Below, piece by piece: positions 33,792 to 44,605 of a DNA stretch of 64,000 nt. A program made the position numbers and the translations under genes. The number at the start of each line of letters is the position of its first letter. Position 1 is the first letter of the stretch. This DNA is from Plutella xylostella (Eukaryota > Arthropoda > Insecta > Lepidoptera > Plutellidae). The stretch spans positions 8,928,001 through 8,992,000 of the forward strand of contig NC_064000.1 of the NCBI RefSeq assembly GCF_932276165.1, written 5' to 3'. Below the pieces are notes generated by a model that was not told where the DNA came from, searched no databases, and saw only the letters and a list, made by a program, of their open reading frames with translations.

Positions 33792-34211
33792 ATAGCTTTT
33801 AATTTTATTTTAAGACTTTATGTCAAGTATTAAAAAAATGTTAATGATATTTTAATACAGTATATTTTGAATAAGTTCAGTTTTGCAACTTTATTCATTG
33901 GCACAATGGTTGCCATTAAGATTAAATACGTTTAAACATTTCGTGCAAGTCATCCTAACATTTTCACAAACAAACCATGTTGACCCAATTATCCTTTAGC
34001 AATTCGTTAGTCGTAATAATGAAGAATAATTTAACTGTTTTATTATTAATTACGACACACCCGTATTAATCGAATCACACGAATCATGTAATTCATGAAT
34101 AATACATTTATTCGTAAAACTACGCGTGTGTTTGTTCTCCCGTACTGTTTACGTTTCAGGTGGAGTACAGTCGCGACCAATGAGACAAACGTATTCTACT
34201 CTTTCTCAGCG
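33792..34211. other. No gene seen
   Basis: AT-rich, with no exon or repeat recognised. Confidence 0.4.
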
Positions 34212-34516
34212 TTCCGTAGTCCACTGTTGGACATAGGCCTCTCCTAACGATCGCCACCCCAAACGGTCACCCGCCATCTGCATCCAGCGGCTTCCCGACC
34301 AGCGGCGGCGACCTTCCGCAGATCATCAGACCAACGGGTTGGGGGGCGACCGACACGCCGTTTGCCGACACGGGGTCTCCACTCCAGAACCTTTGTACTC
34401 CAGCGGTCGTCGGCTCTGCGGGCTACGTGGCCAGCCCATTGCCACTTCAGCGTGCTAATCCTTTTGGCTATGTCGGTAACTTTATCCGCGGTTCTCCTGC
34501 GGATTTCTTCGTATTC
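34212..34516 (-). pseudogene. RTE-type reverse transcriptase C-terminal fragment
   Basis: Minus-strand reading gives RISTLKWQWAGHVARR, then VLEWRPRVGKRRVGRPPTRW and SDDLRKVA, the familiar C-terminus of RTE-like LINE proteins. A frame change follows near 34300, before the ATAGGCCTCTCC 3' end. A plus-strand counterpart is 40838-41010. Confidence 0.75.
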
Positions 34517-34762
34517 TACACTCACGAGTAATGAAAAAGTTGCAGTGACATATGCACTCACGACTGTAATCCCCGAAGGGGTAGTCAGAGGTGGCTCACA
34601 ACTCACAAGCGAACACGTGATAGGTTGCGAACCATATCGCCGTTTTGGGATAAGTACAATGCACTTAGAATACACATCTAGAATCTAGATATGCAGGTTT
34701 CCTCAAGATGTTTTCCATCACCGTAAGAGCACGTGGTATTATTGTACTTAAACTCATTAATA

Positions 34763-36360
34763 GGGAATATGCAAGAGGTTCAAATAAAGGTCAAATATTA
34801 TTTAAAATAAACTTTGTTATTTCATAACTACGCCTCCATCAATATTTTTGATTATAATTTATTTTTGAGCAAGTAAATGAAGTTGAAAAGTACAAAGAAA
34901 CTTCGGTAAATTCTAACTTCAGAGAAACGTCACCCATTTTCTTAGGGCGGATGTGACGTCAAAATTCTTTATATATCAATCTCAGAATAATAACTTCTTT
35001 GCGTTTACGGCGGAAGTTAAATAAATGTCAAGTGTAAACAAAGAAATGTTAATGTCACCGAGTGTTTGTGATGCTCGTTGTGATCAGATACGATGGATCA
35101 CATAAAAATTCTTCCAATAGATCCTAGCCTCCTATAACCTCTCCACTTCTTGTTTGATATGCTTGTTTGTTTGCAAAGTTTAGGACTTTTTATATTTTTT
35201 GTTGGTAGTGTATGGGCTGCCACTAGTTGTTCTATTGTAATGAGGCGTAAACAGCCATTCGCTAGTCAACGAGCCACTCAAATATGCTCCATATTGCAAC
35301 ACAATAAAATTAAATTTGTATTGTAAGTATTATGACGTGAACATGGCACAAGTTGCTCTTTCTACTTTAAGGTTATAATGGCAGTCGTTAGTATATTTCA
35401 AAAGTTGTTATTTTTTTCTAAATTAAGTTATGGAAGAATTCTCGTAATCAGAAGAACTGGACACATTAAATTTATTACACAGTATTGAACGAGTAAACTG
35501 TAGCCAGCTGCGGAAAAGATTTTATTATAAATAAAAGATAATATGTATATGTTATACGTTATTATTTTTGTAGAATTAAATTCGGGGATAATCATGTAGC
35601 ATGTGAAAGAAAACATCGTGAGGAAACCTCAATATTTAGATTAAGCACAGTTAGATATGTGAACCCACCAATCCGCAGTGGACTAGCGTGGTGGGAAATG
35701 GTCCAAGCTTAGGAAGGGGGTTTAGTTTAGACCTTTGAGATATGCACAATGGTTCCATTCAAGAGAGCCAGGTGCAGGTTCTTACACCCCCACAGATAAT
35801 AGAATAGAATGACCCACTAACCCTAGAACCCTGAGAACCAAAGTTACAGTAAGTACTTACATACAATACAAATATTACTTTATATTCATATTGCCATAAT
35901 AGCGTAATATTGTGTACAAATGTCCTCTGGTTCGCGCGCTCCCATTTCAAAAGAGCTACTAGTAGCTATTTACGAGCTCCCATTACAAAACAGCCACTGG
36001 TCACGCTTTATTACCATTACAAAACAGCCACTGATCACACTTTATACACTTCCTTTTTCGTTTGTTACCATGACAACATTGGTTTGTTCAAAATACAAAA
36101 GTACTCTGTGATTACTTGATTAGGTAAAAAATCTATGCCGACTGACGGGACTCATTATTATGAGCCGTGAAATTAAAAGATTATGACGTCACACCATCCC
36201 GCCATCCTGACGGGAATTTCAAAGTGGTCGTCATGGTTGTAATTTTTTAACTTTCTTTAAAATATCTTAAATTACTTATTTTGGCGTTGAATTTTTTTAC
36301 TATAATAAAGTGATGTAAAACTATCCAATAAAAGTATTTAAAAAATTTATGCATATTCCC
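34763..36360 (+). mobile_element. TA-flanked non-autonomous DNA transposon, complete
   Basis: Inverted ends GGGAATATGCA and TGCATATTCCC lie between TA dinucleotides at 34761-34762 and 36361-36362. The 1598-bp body matches 1-1416 in reverse. It carries a partial family 3 SINE at 35600-35812. No transposase frame was seen. Confidence 0.82.
35600..35812 (+). repeat. Family 3 SINE body inside the DNA transposon
   Basis: It contains AACATCGTGAGGAAACCTC, GAAATGGTCCAAGCTTAGG, GAGCCAGGTGCAGGTTCTTAC and an AGAATAGAAT tail; the tRNA head is missing. The 3' half is also present in the copy at 1-1416. Confidence 0.75.
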
Positions 36361-36965
36361 TATTGAAAACACAATTGAAAGAATTCATTGGTACAGGCCA
36401 GGATTTGAACCCACGGCCTCTCAATTGAGAGAACGAGGCCTTATCCATTATGCCACTACCGCTCTATTGCAGTGACAATAGCACCAAATTACTCGTAAAC
36501 GGAACAGGCTTTCGGAAAAGAACTTTTGACAGTGCCAGCGCATTAGAATAACAACAATAAAAAACGTGAATTTTAAGAACAAATTTTAATTCAAGTAAGG
36601 CCCACTTGCGTGGATCACAGGGTTAAAAATATAAACTCAGAGGTAACTAACTCAGGGTTAACTTTGTAAAATTTTAACCCGGACTTTTGATTGCGCTAAT
36701 GGAAAATATCCCTGAGTTAGCTAACCTGACGTTTCTTGTTGCACTCTGTGAATCTATGTCCCGTTCCAGGCTGAAAGGGACCAAGTTTCTATTGCCGTAA
36801 AAAAACATTGTCTTCTATCTCGTTTTCACCTCACGTCTTTGGATAAAACTATCCCTCTCTATTTCCATTTTCGCAATCTGTCAGTAATTTGTATTTTGTT
36901 TACAAAGTGTCATATTTGTGATTTCCTTGTTGTAGATATACATTACGAAAATTATAAAAAATTTA

Positions 36966-37740
36966 AAAGAAACGGCGGTAGCTCAGTCGGGTAAGCGCTC
37001 GCTTCTCACACAAAAGATGCGTGTTTGGATCCTAGCGCAGACATACCAATGAGTTCTTTGGAATTTAAGTACAATGTGTGGCAACTTACTACCACACATT
37101 CTACTTACCACAAAACGTTCAAGAACCTTATCATAAGCAGCTCTCTTCAATCTAACCGTACCAGCAAGCAATACTCAACCAATAACAACAGCAAGTATTG
37201 ATTTTATTGAACACATCGCGGTTGCAAGTTGTGCTTTAGATAACAGCAAAGATAGCCCTGTAAAGAGCTGTTTCTGGAAACAAAGAGGGAGTTCCTAAAA
37301 TAAGTGTTCAGCAAGCTCAAGCAAGCAGCAGCAGCGACCACCACCGTCACCGCGGCAGCTCGGGGAGGAGAGCCTCCGACAACGCAGAAAAGGAACGAGT
37401 CCCCGTGCATTCCCAACGCCACGAGTATTTAAGTTAGCACCGCGCGTATCAGTAGGCTTATTTTCTGTAAATAAATTATTATTATTCTGTCCACTCTGAG
37501 TATTATTTTCTACCTACTCTACACAATATCTCCAAAAATGTATACCATAGCTCTTACGGTGAAAAAAACATCGTGATCTAAATGTGTACCCTAAAGTGCA
37601 TTACACTCTTTCAAAAGCGGCGATACGGCTCGCGACCTATCACGTGAGTACAAAAATGTACAGCGAAAAGTGGGTGAGTCACCTCTGAGTAACTACATTA
37701 CAGTCATAGTCGTGAGCATATATGTATGTAACCACACCAT
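36966..37740 (+). mobile_element. Family 3-type SINE split by a solo-LTR-like insertion
   Basis: The head GGCGGTAGCTCAGTCGGG and the run to TTTAAGTACAATG (37076) continue at 37541 with TATACCATAGCTCTTACGG. The 3' end is of family 2 type (GCGACCTATCACGTGAG), so the element is also a mosaic. Confidence 0.75.
37077..37536. mobile_element. Solo-LTR-like insertion in a SINE
   Basis: It begins TGTGGCAACTTAC and contains an AATAAA near 37470 and the end region CTACACAATATCTCC. AATG flanks both sides (37073-37076 and 37537-37540), where the uninterrupted SINE would read through. Start and end resemble those of 13192-13451. Confidence 0.5.
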
Positions 37741-38105
37741 CGTGCTCTTAATTTCACAAGTGGGACCATTTGCTACTTTGCTAGATAGGGGAAAAATATA
37801 AGAATGATGAGTTAATCATCATAATCAAACATTTCCAACGAATACAAGAATATTGATAAAAACCTTTTTTTTTGACGTAAGCCGGGTTAGCGTCTTAACC
37901 CTCCAATATTGGGGGGTTAAATATTTAAGAGTTTATCCCAAGGTTAGCGCTCATATTTCAGCGATGCAAGACAAATTAATAATCTAACCCTTCTTATGTC
38001 AAATATCTCAGAGTTAATTCGCTAACCCAGGTCTGCGCAAGTGGACCTAAGTGTTCTAGGTGTCGGCATTTTGTAATCTAAACTTTTTCATTGCTAGCGA
38101 ATGTA

Positions 38106-40284
38106 AAAAACTTGATTATTATTTTATAAACTTAGGAAGTAGCTAATGAGCCTCAGTTCGTAATAACGAAATTTTTGATTCAATCTATTCGAAAACATTC
38201 ATTTATTTACGTTTTTACATTATTTATATTGCAGTATATTGGCTAAACCTTAGACAGCATATCCTGCAACCTAAGGTTCGAAATATATGAGTTTATTGTT
38301 TATTTAATTATCTCTAAATTATGAACACGACTGTACCCTGGTGCTTCACTTGAGTCTCTACACATACTCCATGTTAATGAAAGTCAAACAATGTCGATCC
38401 CAAAAGTACTCGAGGAATGAAGAGCCTCTGCCAACTTTCAGTGCGAATATAACACTTGTTTTCTGTGCCATAAGAGCTGCGACAGCGGCGCTATCATAGT
38501 AAAATATTTGTACATTTCCTTACATGTCGTGAGATTTGCTTTACATTAAAAGTTTTTCCCATGGTAGTAATGGGGGCAAGGTTGATCTCACACTACTGAA
38601 GAGAAACATAAATATTCAATTTTATTTTAAAATGTTGTATTGCTTGTAAGATTTAAAGTGAATTATGTCTGTACATGTAATTAATATGCATGATTCTAAA
38701 AGAGACTTAATGTGCATGTTGATGTTGTTGGTACTCCAAAGTAAATAAATAAATAAACAAATAAAATAAAACACGGGACATTATCGACAATCGCGCGACC
38801 GTCACTTGTTTCACACGACATCCAATACAGCAGTTCCACTAACGATGTTTCAATACAAACAGATGGAGTGTCAGGGCAAAAGACACGTTTCGACAAATAA
38901 CACTGCACTTCTACCACTTAGATCTTATTTTGAATTAGTTCATGACAGAGGATAGGGTAAAATGGCGTGACATGACGCACAAAGCCGACCCTAAATAACG
39001 AAAAGGCTAGGAAGAAGAATAAGATTTGTGACCTTAGTCATTGGTGCAATGGTTGTCACCAAGTTGAACTCAAACGGTTTTACAGTAAATAAAATGCAGA
39101 CAGGTTTTTGCTTTGTTTTTGAATGTGACACACCATTTATTCCGCATATTGTTAATCTAAGAGCTGACCCGCTCGTTCATATTAATGAACCGACTCATTT
39201 GAATTATCCACTTGGACGGGCGATTTGCCTCAATTTAATTTATCTTTAAATGGAGCGAATTGAGGAATATTTGATTTATTTGCAAATAGTTAAAAGGGTA
39301 ATGTATGGTGGTGGTTTGTTGGGGTTAATAATGATTATTTATTACATCGATTATAAATAATGTGGTACGTACTTTCTAAGGATAAGTCATTGTGTCCTTT
39401 AAAATGGAAGGATGTAATGTGTGATATTATTATTCCTAATAATAATTCAAACACAATATTTTTTTGTACTGTTGCATTCATAAAATTTACACCAATTTCT
39501 CTATACTTGAAATGGGTTAATAACACTATCAATTTAATGCTTCCGTCGATTTTTATAAATAGACCTATAATATTAACAGCATTTGAACCATTGACAAGAA
39601 AAGAAACGTGAAAAGTAACTCAATTTAATGTTATGTCTAAATCATAACCACAAAGATCCCCAGCTACTTAACTGAAGCTTGAACTTTTAGAAGAATAATA
39701 AACAACTCTTTTTTTTACAGTAAAATATACCGTTACTGTACAACTTTTGTATAACACTGACTTTTTATTAGGATATAAGTCTCTCATCAAAAATAGGATT
39801 AAACTTTTGAGAGAGTTTTCCGGATACCGTTCGAGAAATTCAAAAACTTGTGTTCTTTATTTGAATTAGGACGGAAGGAACGTAATTTGAACCGGAAGTG
39901 GCGCCATAAATCAGAGCTGTTCGTATCAAGTGATGTTGGCCGTTATCTTATAAACTCATTTGCTGGGATGGGGCTAGGAAAATTAAAAAATGACAAAAAA
40001 ACTTAGGAAGGCCATTTTGTGCATTACATGTGTATTCTCTGTGCTATATATTACCATAAAATAAACTAAAATTATACTGACTACCTATAACAATAATTAG
40101 TAGTTGAAATGTCTAACACAGATTGGCATTTGGGACTAGAATGATGTTTAACTCTGGCCCGTTAAGTAATATGGTTTCTTAGCTTTAAAAATAATTTACT
40201 TTTTATTTAAGTTGTACTTATAATCTTTATTAAATAGAATGTGGTTTTAAACGTTTAAGACCTACCTAGATATCAAAGATAAGG
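38106..40284. other. No gene seen; small LINE remnant
   Basis: Mostly AT-rich. At 38945-39025 on the plus strand, a remnant reads like a LINE C-terminus and tail (MTHKADPK, then GAAGAAG). Around 38735-38780 a run of AAATAAATAAATAAAC marks a minus-strand tail. No exon was recognised. Confidence 0.4.
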
Positions 40285-40410
40285 TATATTTATTTATTTA
40301 TATATTAAACTCTTTATAGTACAAATATCACATACTAAATACATATAGTACAAAGGGTGGACTTAATGCTAAAAGCATTTTCTGTCAGTCAACCCGCAGG
40401 ATGTGCAGGA
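40285..40410 (-). repeat. LINE 3' tail
   Basis: ATTTATTTATTTATATATT followed by GTGGACTTAATGCTAAAAGC, the same family as 19408-19525. Confidence 0.5.
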
Positions 40411-40837
40411 AAAAATTAAAGAATGTAATAAGTCACTTAATCATTTTATACCTAATTAACCTATAAGTATATGTGTGACAAGTTTAAAAAAAAAATTTCC
40501 TCTTTTTTATAAAATCGTACTTCCTGGCCCCACTCTCACATGACAAATGATTGCACTTTACTCATGTCGACTCCGTTCACACTCCAGCAGTTCACTGCAA
40601 GTTGACCCCTGGGCTCAGATGATAGCATTCAAAAACAACCCTTTTGAACTCCATGATAGGAGATACATTTTAAATATAGTCCTCGATGTAGAGGACAACG
40701 ATGAAATAAATTATAGTATAGAAAGAGTAACAGCTAAGCGGCACATTGATAAATGTATCATTCAGTAGAAAATTGTAGTGAGTCTTAATGAGGTCGTAAA
40801 AAAGAATTAATTATCGTCCAACTCAGTCTCTGATGTC

Positions 40838-41010
40838 CCCGTGTCGGCAAACGGCGTGTCGGTCGCCCCCCAACCCGTTGGTCTGATGATCTGCGGAAGG
40901 TAGCGGGAAGCCGCTGGATGCAGATGGCGGGTGACCGTTTGGGGTGGCGATCGTTAGGAGAGGCCTATGTCCAACAGTGGACTACAGAAGGCTGAGAGAG
41001 AGAGAGAGAC
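40838..41010 (+). pseudogene. RTE-type reverse transcriptase C-terminal fragment
   Basis: Plus-strand DNA matching the complement of 34212-34400 (GGCAAACGGCGTGTCGGTCG to AGGAGAGGCCTATGTCC). It keeps the C-terminal stretch ending near AACAGTGGACTAC, then a GAGA tail. It is truncated on the 5' side. Confidence 0.7.
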
Positions 41011-41146
41011 AGTCTCTGATTGCAGGACACAGGGATCACAAACATTATCAGAATTGGACCTCGCCCATCGGAATTAGGAGCCGATAGTATGTGTCTGAAG
41101 TGACTGTACCTATATCTCTTCTGATTGGTTAACAGTTTTTTTAAAT

Positions 41147-41342
41147 ATACAGGGTATTGCAAAAAGTGTATACTAAGCCGAAACGAAATATTCGTTCTCC
41201 ATAGTAAAAAGTCACATGGCCAACAAAGTTTATACGGAAAATATATTTTTATTTTCGTTAACTCGTAACAAAAGTTGTTCAGAATAGCCCCCTGAGTCAC
41301 CCCTTTTCGGCTTAGTATTCCCTTTTTGCAACACCCTGTATA
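41147..41342. mobile_element. Hairpin MITE, AGGGTGTTGCAAAA family, degenerate copy
   Basis: The outer arms TATACAGGGTATTGCAAAAAG and TTTTTGCAACACCCTGTATA are clear. The interior is shortened and rearranged. Confidence 0.75.
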
Positions 41343-41370
41343 TTAGTGTATCATATTATTATTATGTTGT

Positions 41371-41475
41371 GTCGTTACCATCTCGGGACCATGGGGTCCC
41401 GGGCATTTGGAAGGCGTGCATGGGGCTGAAGCCAACATGTAGAGGCCCGTTTGACAACATTAATCTATAATTATT
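41371..41475 (+). repeat. Unclassified repeat, CCATCTCGGGACCATGG family
   Basis: It contains CCATGGGGTCCCGGGCATT and AAGGCGTGCATGGGGCTGAA and ends GACAACATTAATCTAT. A close copy is at 46785-46895, in intron 3 of the protease homologue. Confidence 0.65.
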
Positions 41476-41929
41476 ATTATAGTCCTAATAAGCGGAATAC
41501 CATATCGACATAATAACTATTTTAATCCGGCTAAAATAATAGCGAAATTACTTTCAGGAATATTAAATGGCTACTAAAATATGAATGTAAATTATGCAGC
41601 ATAATTAAATTTTAAGTGACTCGATAACAAAGCATAAATTTAGCCTTTAAATTTCAGGATAAATATAAAATAGCGCTCAATTTAGTTACCTATTATGATT
41701 TATTCAAACAATGATGGAATGAATAATTAATTTCGTTCTATCTACGTAGACCAACGTAGCGTGGGACACCTCCAGAGTTGCTGAAGCTAAAACTCATGGC
41801 CGCTGGTTCAGAATCTTCTTGAATGAAATAAATGTATAAAGGGTGGACTTAATGCATTTTCTACCAGTCAAACCTATGTAACAATGTGTGCAAAAAAATA
41901 AAATTGTTGGGAAAGTGTTTTTAGCATGG

Positions 41930-42152
41930 TCAACCGACCCCAAGCTAGGCAGAACCTGTGTTATGGGTGTCGGACAGCTGATATATCTACACAAATACAT
42001 AGATAGATAGGTACATACTAAATATAAATATTAAGACCCAAGACCCGAGTACAAATATCTGTCTTTAAACTAATATCTGCCCCAGCCGGGAATCGAACCC
42101 GGGACCTTCGGCACAGCAGTCAGAGTTACCAACCTCTACACCATTCAGCCGT
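41930..42152 (-). mobile_element. tRNA-derived SINE, family 1a
   Basis: Same head and body as 3083-3352 (GCCCCAGCCGGGAATCGAAC; TCGGACAGCTGATATATC). It follows a LINE tail at 41830-41900. Confidence 0.8.
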
Positions 42153-42214
42153 TAATAGTTATTAATTAACATTGAATCAAACATTTTTATTTTGTATGAT
42201 GGGCCAGAATTGTC

Positions 42215-42384
42215 ACCGAGTGTGCCCAGTGATGGACGTCGGCACCGCGGAAGACCCCGACGGAGATGGCGGGACGACCTCGACAGGTTTTTACCTCAAT
42301 GGCCGAAAGAAGCACAGGATCGGGAACGGTGGTCAATTTATAAGGAGGCCTTTGCCTGGCAGTAGGACACAACTTACATTTTAA
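42215..42384 (+). pseudogene. LINE ORF C-terminal fragment
   Basis: In frame with the typical C-terminal pattern GRPRRRWRDDLDRFLPQW, then EAQDRERWSIYKEAFAWQ and a stop. Truncated on the 5' side. Confidence 0.6.
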
Positions 42385-42594
42385 TAACCTTAACTTCTAA
42401 AAGAAACCATAATTTAATACTGTGTTTTTCATGATTGGGTATTGTAAGTAGTTATCGGCGACCAATTTAGCAAGCAAAATACCTACCTATTTTAACTTGT
42501 CTTTGATGAATATGACAAATTAGGGTATTAACGCCATCTGTGAGAGGGATAGCAAATCAGATTACATTCAGGTTCAGGGAAGTGGTGCTATTTC

Positions 42595-42686
42595 AGGGAC
42601 ATGCAGCGCCATCTATTAACGAGTAGCACAAGTAGAACGAAATTATATTTACGCTAATCGGCAATAGATGGCGCTGCATGTCCGAA
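42595..42686. repeat. Short inverted repeat with 22-base arms
   Basis: GGGACATGCAGCGCCATC and GATGGCGCTGCATGTCC face each other across about 45 bases. Probably a small MITE. Confidence 0.7.
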
Positions 42687-42849
42687 AGTATACTTTTCCT
42701 GAAAAATAAGTTTACCAGATCAAGAGGTTGTACAAGTATGAATTCCAAAGTATTTAAAAGTGCATTCACTCTTATAAAACAATAATCTTTGTTACTGTTC
42801 TCTTTATGCGTTTTCAAAGGTACAATACAAAAACAAACAAAAAACAAAC

Positions 42850-43080
42850 ACTCACGCCTTGTACTAATGTACTCCCTTACGGGGTAGGCAGAGGTACAAT
42901 TTTCGCCAGAGTATAATGTTAGTCCCAATGTAATAGGGGGCGGGCCTATTGCCATTTTATGGGCACATCCAAGACCCGAGAACAAATATCTGTGTTTAAA
43001 CAAATATCTGCCCCAGCCGGGAATCGAACCCGGGTCCTTCGGCTCAGTAGTCAGGGTCACTAACCACTACGCCATTCGGT
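42850..43080 (-). mobile_element. tRNA-derived SINE, family 1b
   Basis: It has the family 1 head but a different body and 3' end (TTTTATGGGCACATCC, GGGGGCGGGCCTATTGCC, ACTAATGTACTCCCTTACGG). The plus-strand partner is 53878-54155. Confidence 0.82.
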
Positions 43081-43505
43081 TTTCTACAATACATATTTAC
43101 AAAATAAAGCTCTGGAATTTATGCCGTATTTTTTCCGGAATTACTATTTAGATGATAGATAGGGCCATAGGTCTTATGCAATATTATGTAATATGGTACT
43201 GAAGAGGTTACTTATCAATACGGCAGGAAGTTCGTAGATAAAGTGAGCCGCGAGTATAACCTCCAACACTTTATAGCTCCTTACCTCATAACTTCATAAG
43301 TGATTCATGCATTATACAGGTGGTTGCAAATGTAGAATGCTAAACGGGATAAGTTAGTATATTATGCTTTCTAAATAACCTGCTATCTACAACCTCGGAC
43401 TGACTGAACACAACTAAAATTAACTTCAATGATCAGTTGCTATCACTGAATCTAGTTCGGCTACGGACGATTATTATTTATACAGGGTGTACTTAATTTT
43501 TTTGC
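43081..43505. other. No gene seen
   Basis: AT-rich sequence without a recognised exon or repeat. Confidence 0.4.
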
Positions 43506-43965
43506 AGAGCGGTAGTGGCGTAATGGATAAGGCCTCGTCCTCTCGAGAGGTCGTGGGTTCGAATCCTGGCCTGTACCAATGAATTCTTTCAATTGTGTTT
43601 GCAATTAAGGAGTTTAAGTACGAAGTTTTAAGTCGTGGCTCCGCAATATAAGAGAATGGATGGGAGTGGCCAGCGTGGAACAGCTGATGCGCTTGACGAA
43701 GAATAGAGAGGAGTATGCAGAGCTGACCGCCAACGACCTCCAGTAGTGGAGAGACACTAGAAGAAGAAGAAGTACAATAATACCACGTGCTCTTACGGTG
43801 ATGGAAAACATCGTGAGGAAACCTGCACATCTAGATTCCAGAGGCGATATGATTCGCAACCTATCACGTGAGTACAAATGTGCTGCGAAAAGTGGGTGGC
43901 TCACTTGTGAGCCACCTCTGACTACCCCTTCGGGGATTACAGTCGTGAGTGCATATATATAATTT
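43506..43965 (+). mobile_element. Family 2 SINE interrupted by a LINE 3' end
   Basis: The head AGCGGTAGTGGCGTAATGG with GGTTCGAATCC, the shared centre (GGAAAACATCGTGAGGAAAC) and the end CCCCTTCGGGGATTACAG are all present. A 148-bp insert lies at 43622-43769. Confidence 0.88.
43622..43769 (+). pseudogene. 5'-truncated LINE insert with AAGTAC target duplication
   Basis: It reads REWMGVASVEQLMRLTKN, then REEYAELTANDLQ and a stop, then a GAAGAAG tail. AAGTAC flanks it at 43616-43621 and 43770-43775. This is a typical dead-on-arrival LINE copy inserted in a SINE. Confidence 0.8.
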
Positions 43966-44605
43966 TTTTGCAGCTTAGATAAGTGGGTTAACTTTGTAGC
44001 CCTTTTACCATCTAACCTTTGCGAACTAGCGTGATCGAGAGGCCAGCTTCAGTTTTATCAAATAGGTACTAGGTAGGCAGTATCTGTAGCGGGTCTTTCA
44101 CTTAGCAGAAGCAAGACAGATGGGCGAGGCGTGTTGGCGCAAGTTTTTATCTAGATAAGTTCTTACGCCTTCTTACTCCTATTAATCAAATACTTCAGTT
44201 ACATCGCCGATAACGTTTTCTGACAATTATATGCTTCATTTATGTTTTACTTAAGTAAATAAATGGTTATTTGTATGAACGTAGCAGTTAAATTATTACA
44301 AACTATAGTATAATATGAATTAAATTAAAGGACAAGTGAGTCACTTGCGAATCACTTCTTACTTTTCGACGAGCATTGCCATGGACTATAATAATACACG
44401 TGTATATGTTTATGTATTAAGTCCTACTACTATAAAAAATTATATACAATTTATTTTGGTATCAATATTATAATTCTACATTATTTCTAGTCATAAATTC
44501 TATAAATTTCCACTGCAGTATGCAATAAAAATACAAATAAAATGCCTCAGTTCGTTTATTGTATCGTTTTTCACGAATAATGTAGGAAGGTTTTTTTTAA
44601 TCAAA
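43966..44605. other. Upstream region of the protease homologue
   Basis: No exon was seen. TCAGTT at 44547-44552 fits the arthropod initiator consensus and TATAAAT lies at 44501, but their 48-base spacing is too long for a standard pair. The true start site is unknown. Confidence 0.3.

Larger units (their letters stand above)
34551..36466 (-). mobile_element. Family 2 SINE split by a DNA transposon
   Basis: The SINE parts are 34551-34760 and 36363-36466, with target duplication TTGCAGTGACA at 34540-34550 and 36467-36477. It inserted in the Tc1-like element and was then split by 34763-36360. Confidence 0.88.
36599..38047. mobile_element. MITE with TAA target duplication, interrupted by a SINE
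   Basis: Ends GGCCCACTTGCG and CGCAAGTGGACC lie between TAA at 36596-36598 and 38048-38050. Its own parts (about 36599-36760 and 37870-38047) share GGGTTA and TAACCC motifs. A family 3 SINE lies between them. Confidence 0.6.
34519..38103. mobile_element. Tc1-like element hosting a multi-level nest of insertions
   Basis: Ends CACTCACGAGTAATGAAAAAG and CTTTTTCATTGCTAGCGAATG are inverted and flanked by TA. Next to each end, AGCACCAAATTACTCGTAAACG and GTGTCGGCATTTTGT match the equivalent subterminal parts of 58862-60452. Only about 200 bases are its own; the rest is later insertions at 34551-36466 and 36599-38047. No transposase remains. Confidence 0.75.

Noticed and set aside
40547..40768. 73-codon plus-strand frame
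   Set aside because: No recognisable domain, no clear acceptor or donor, and no neighbouring exon.
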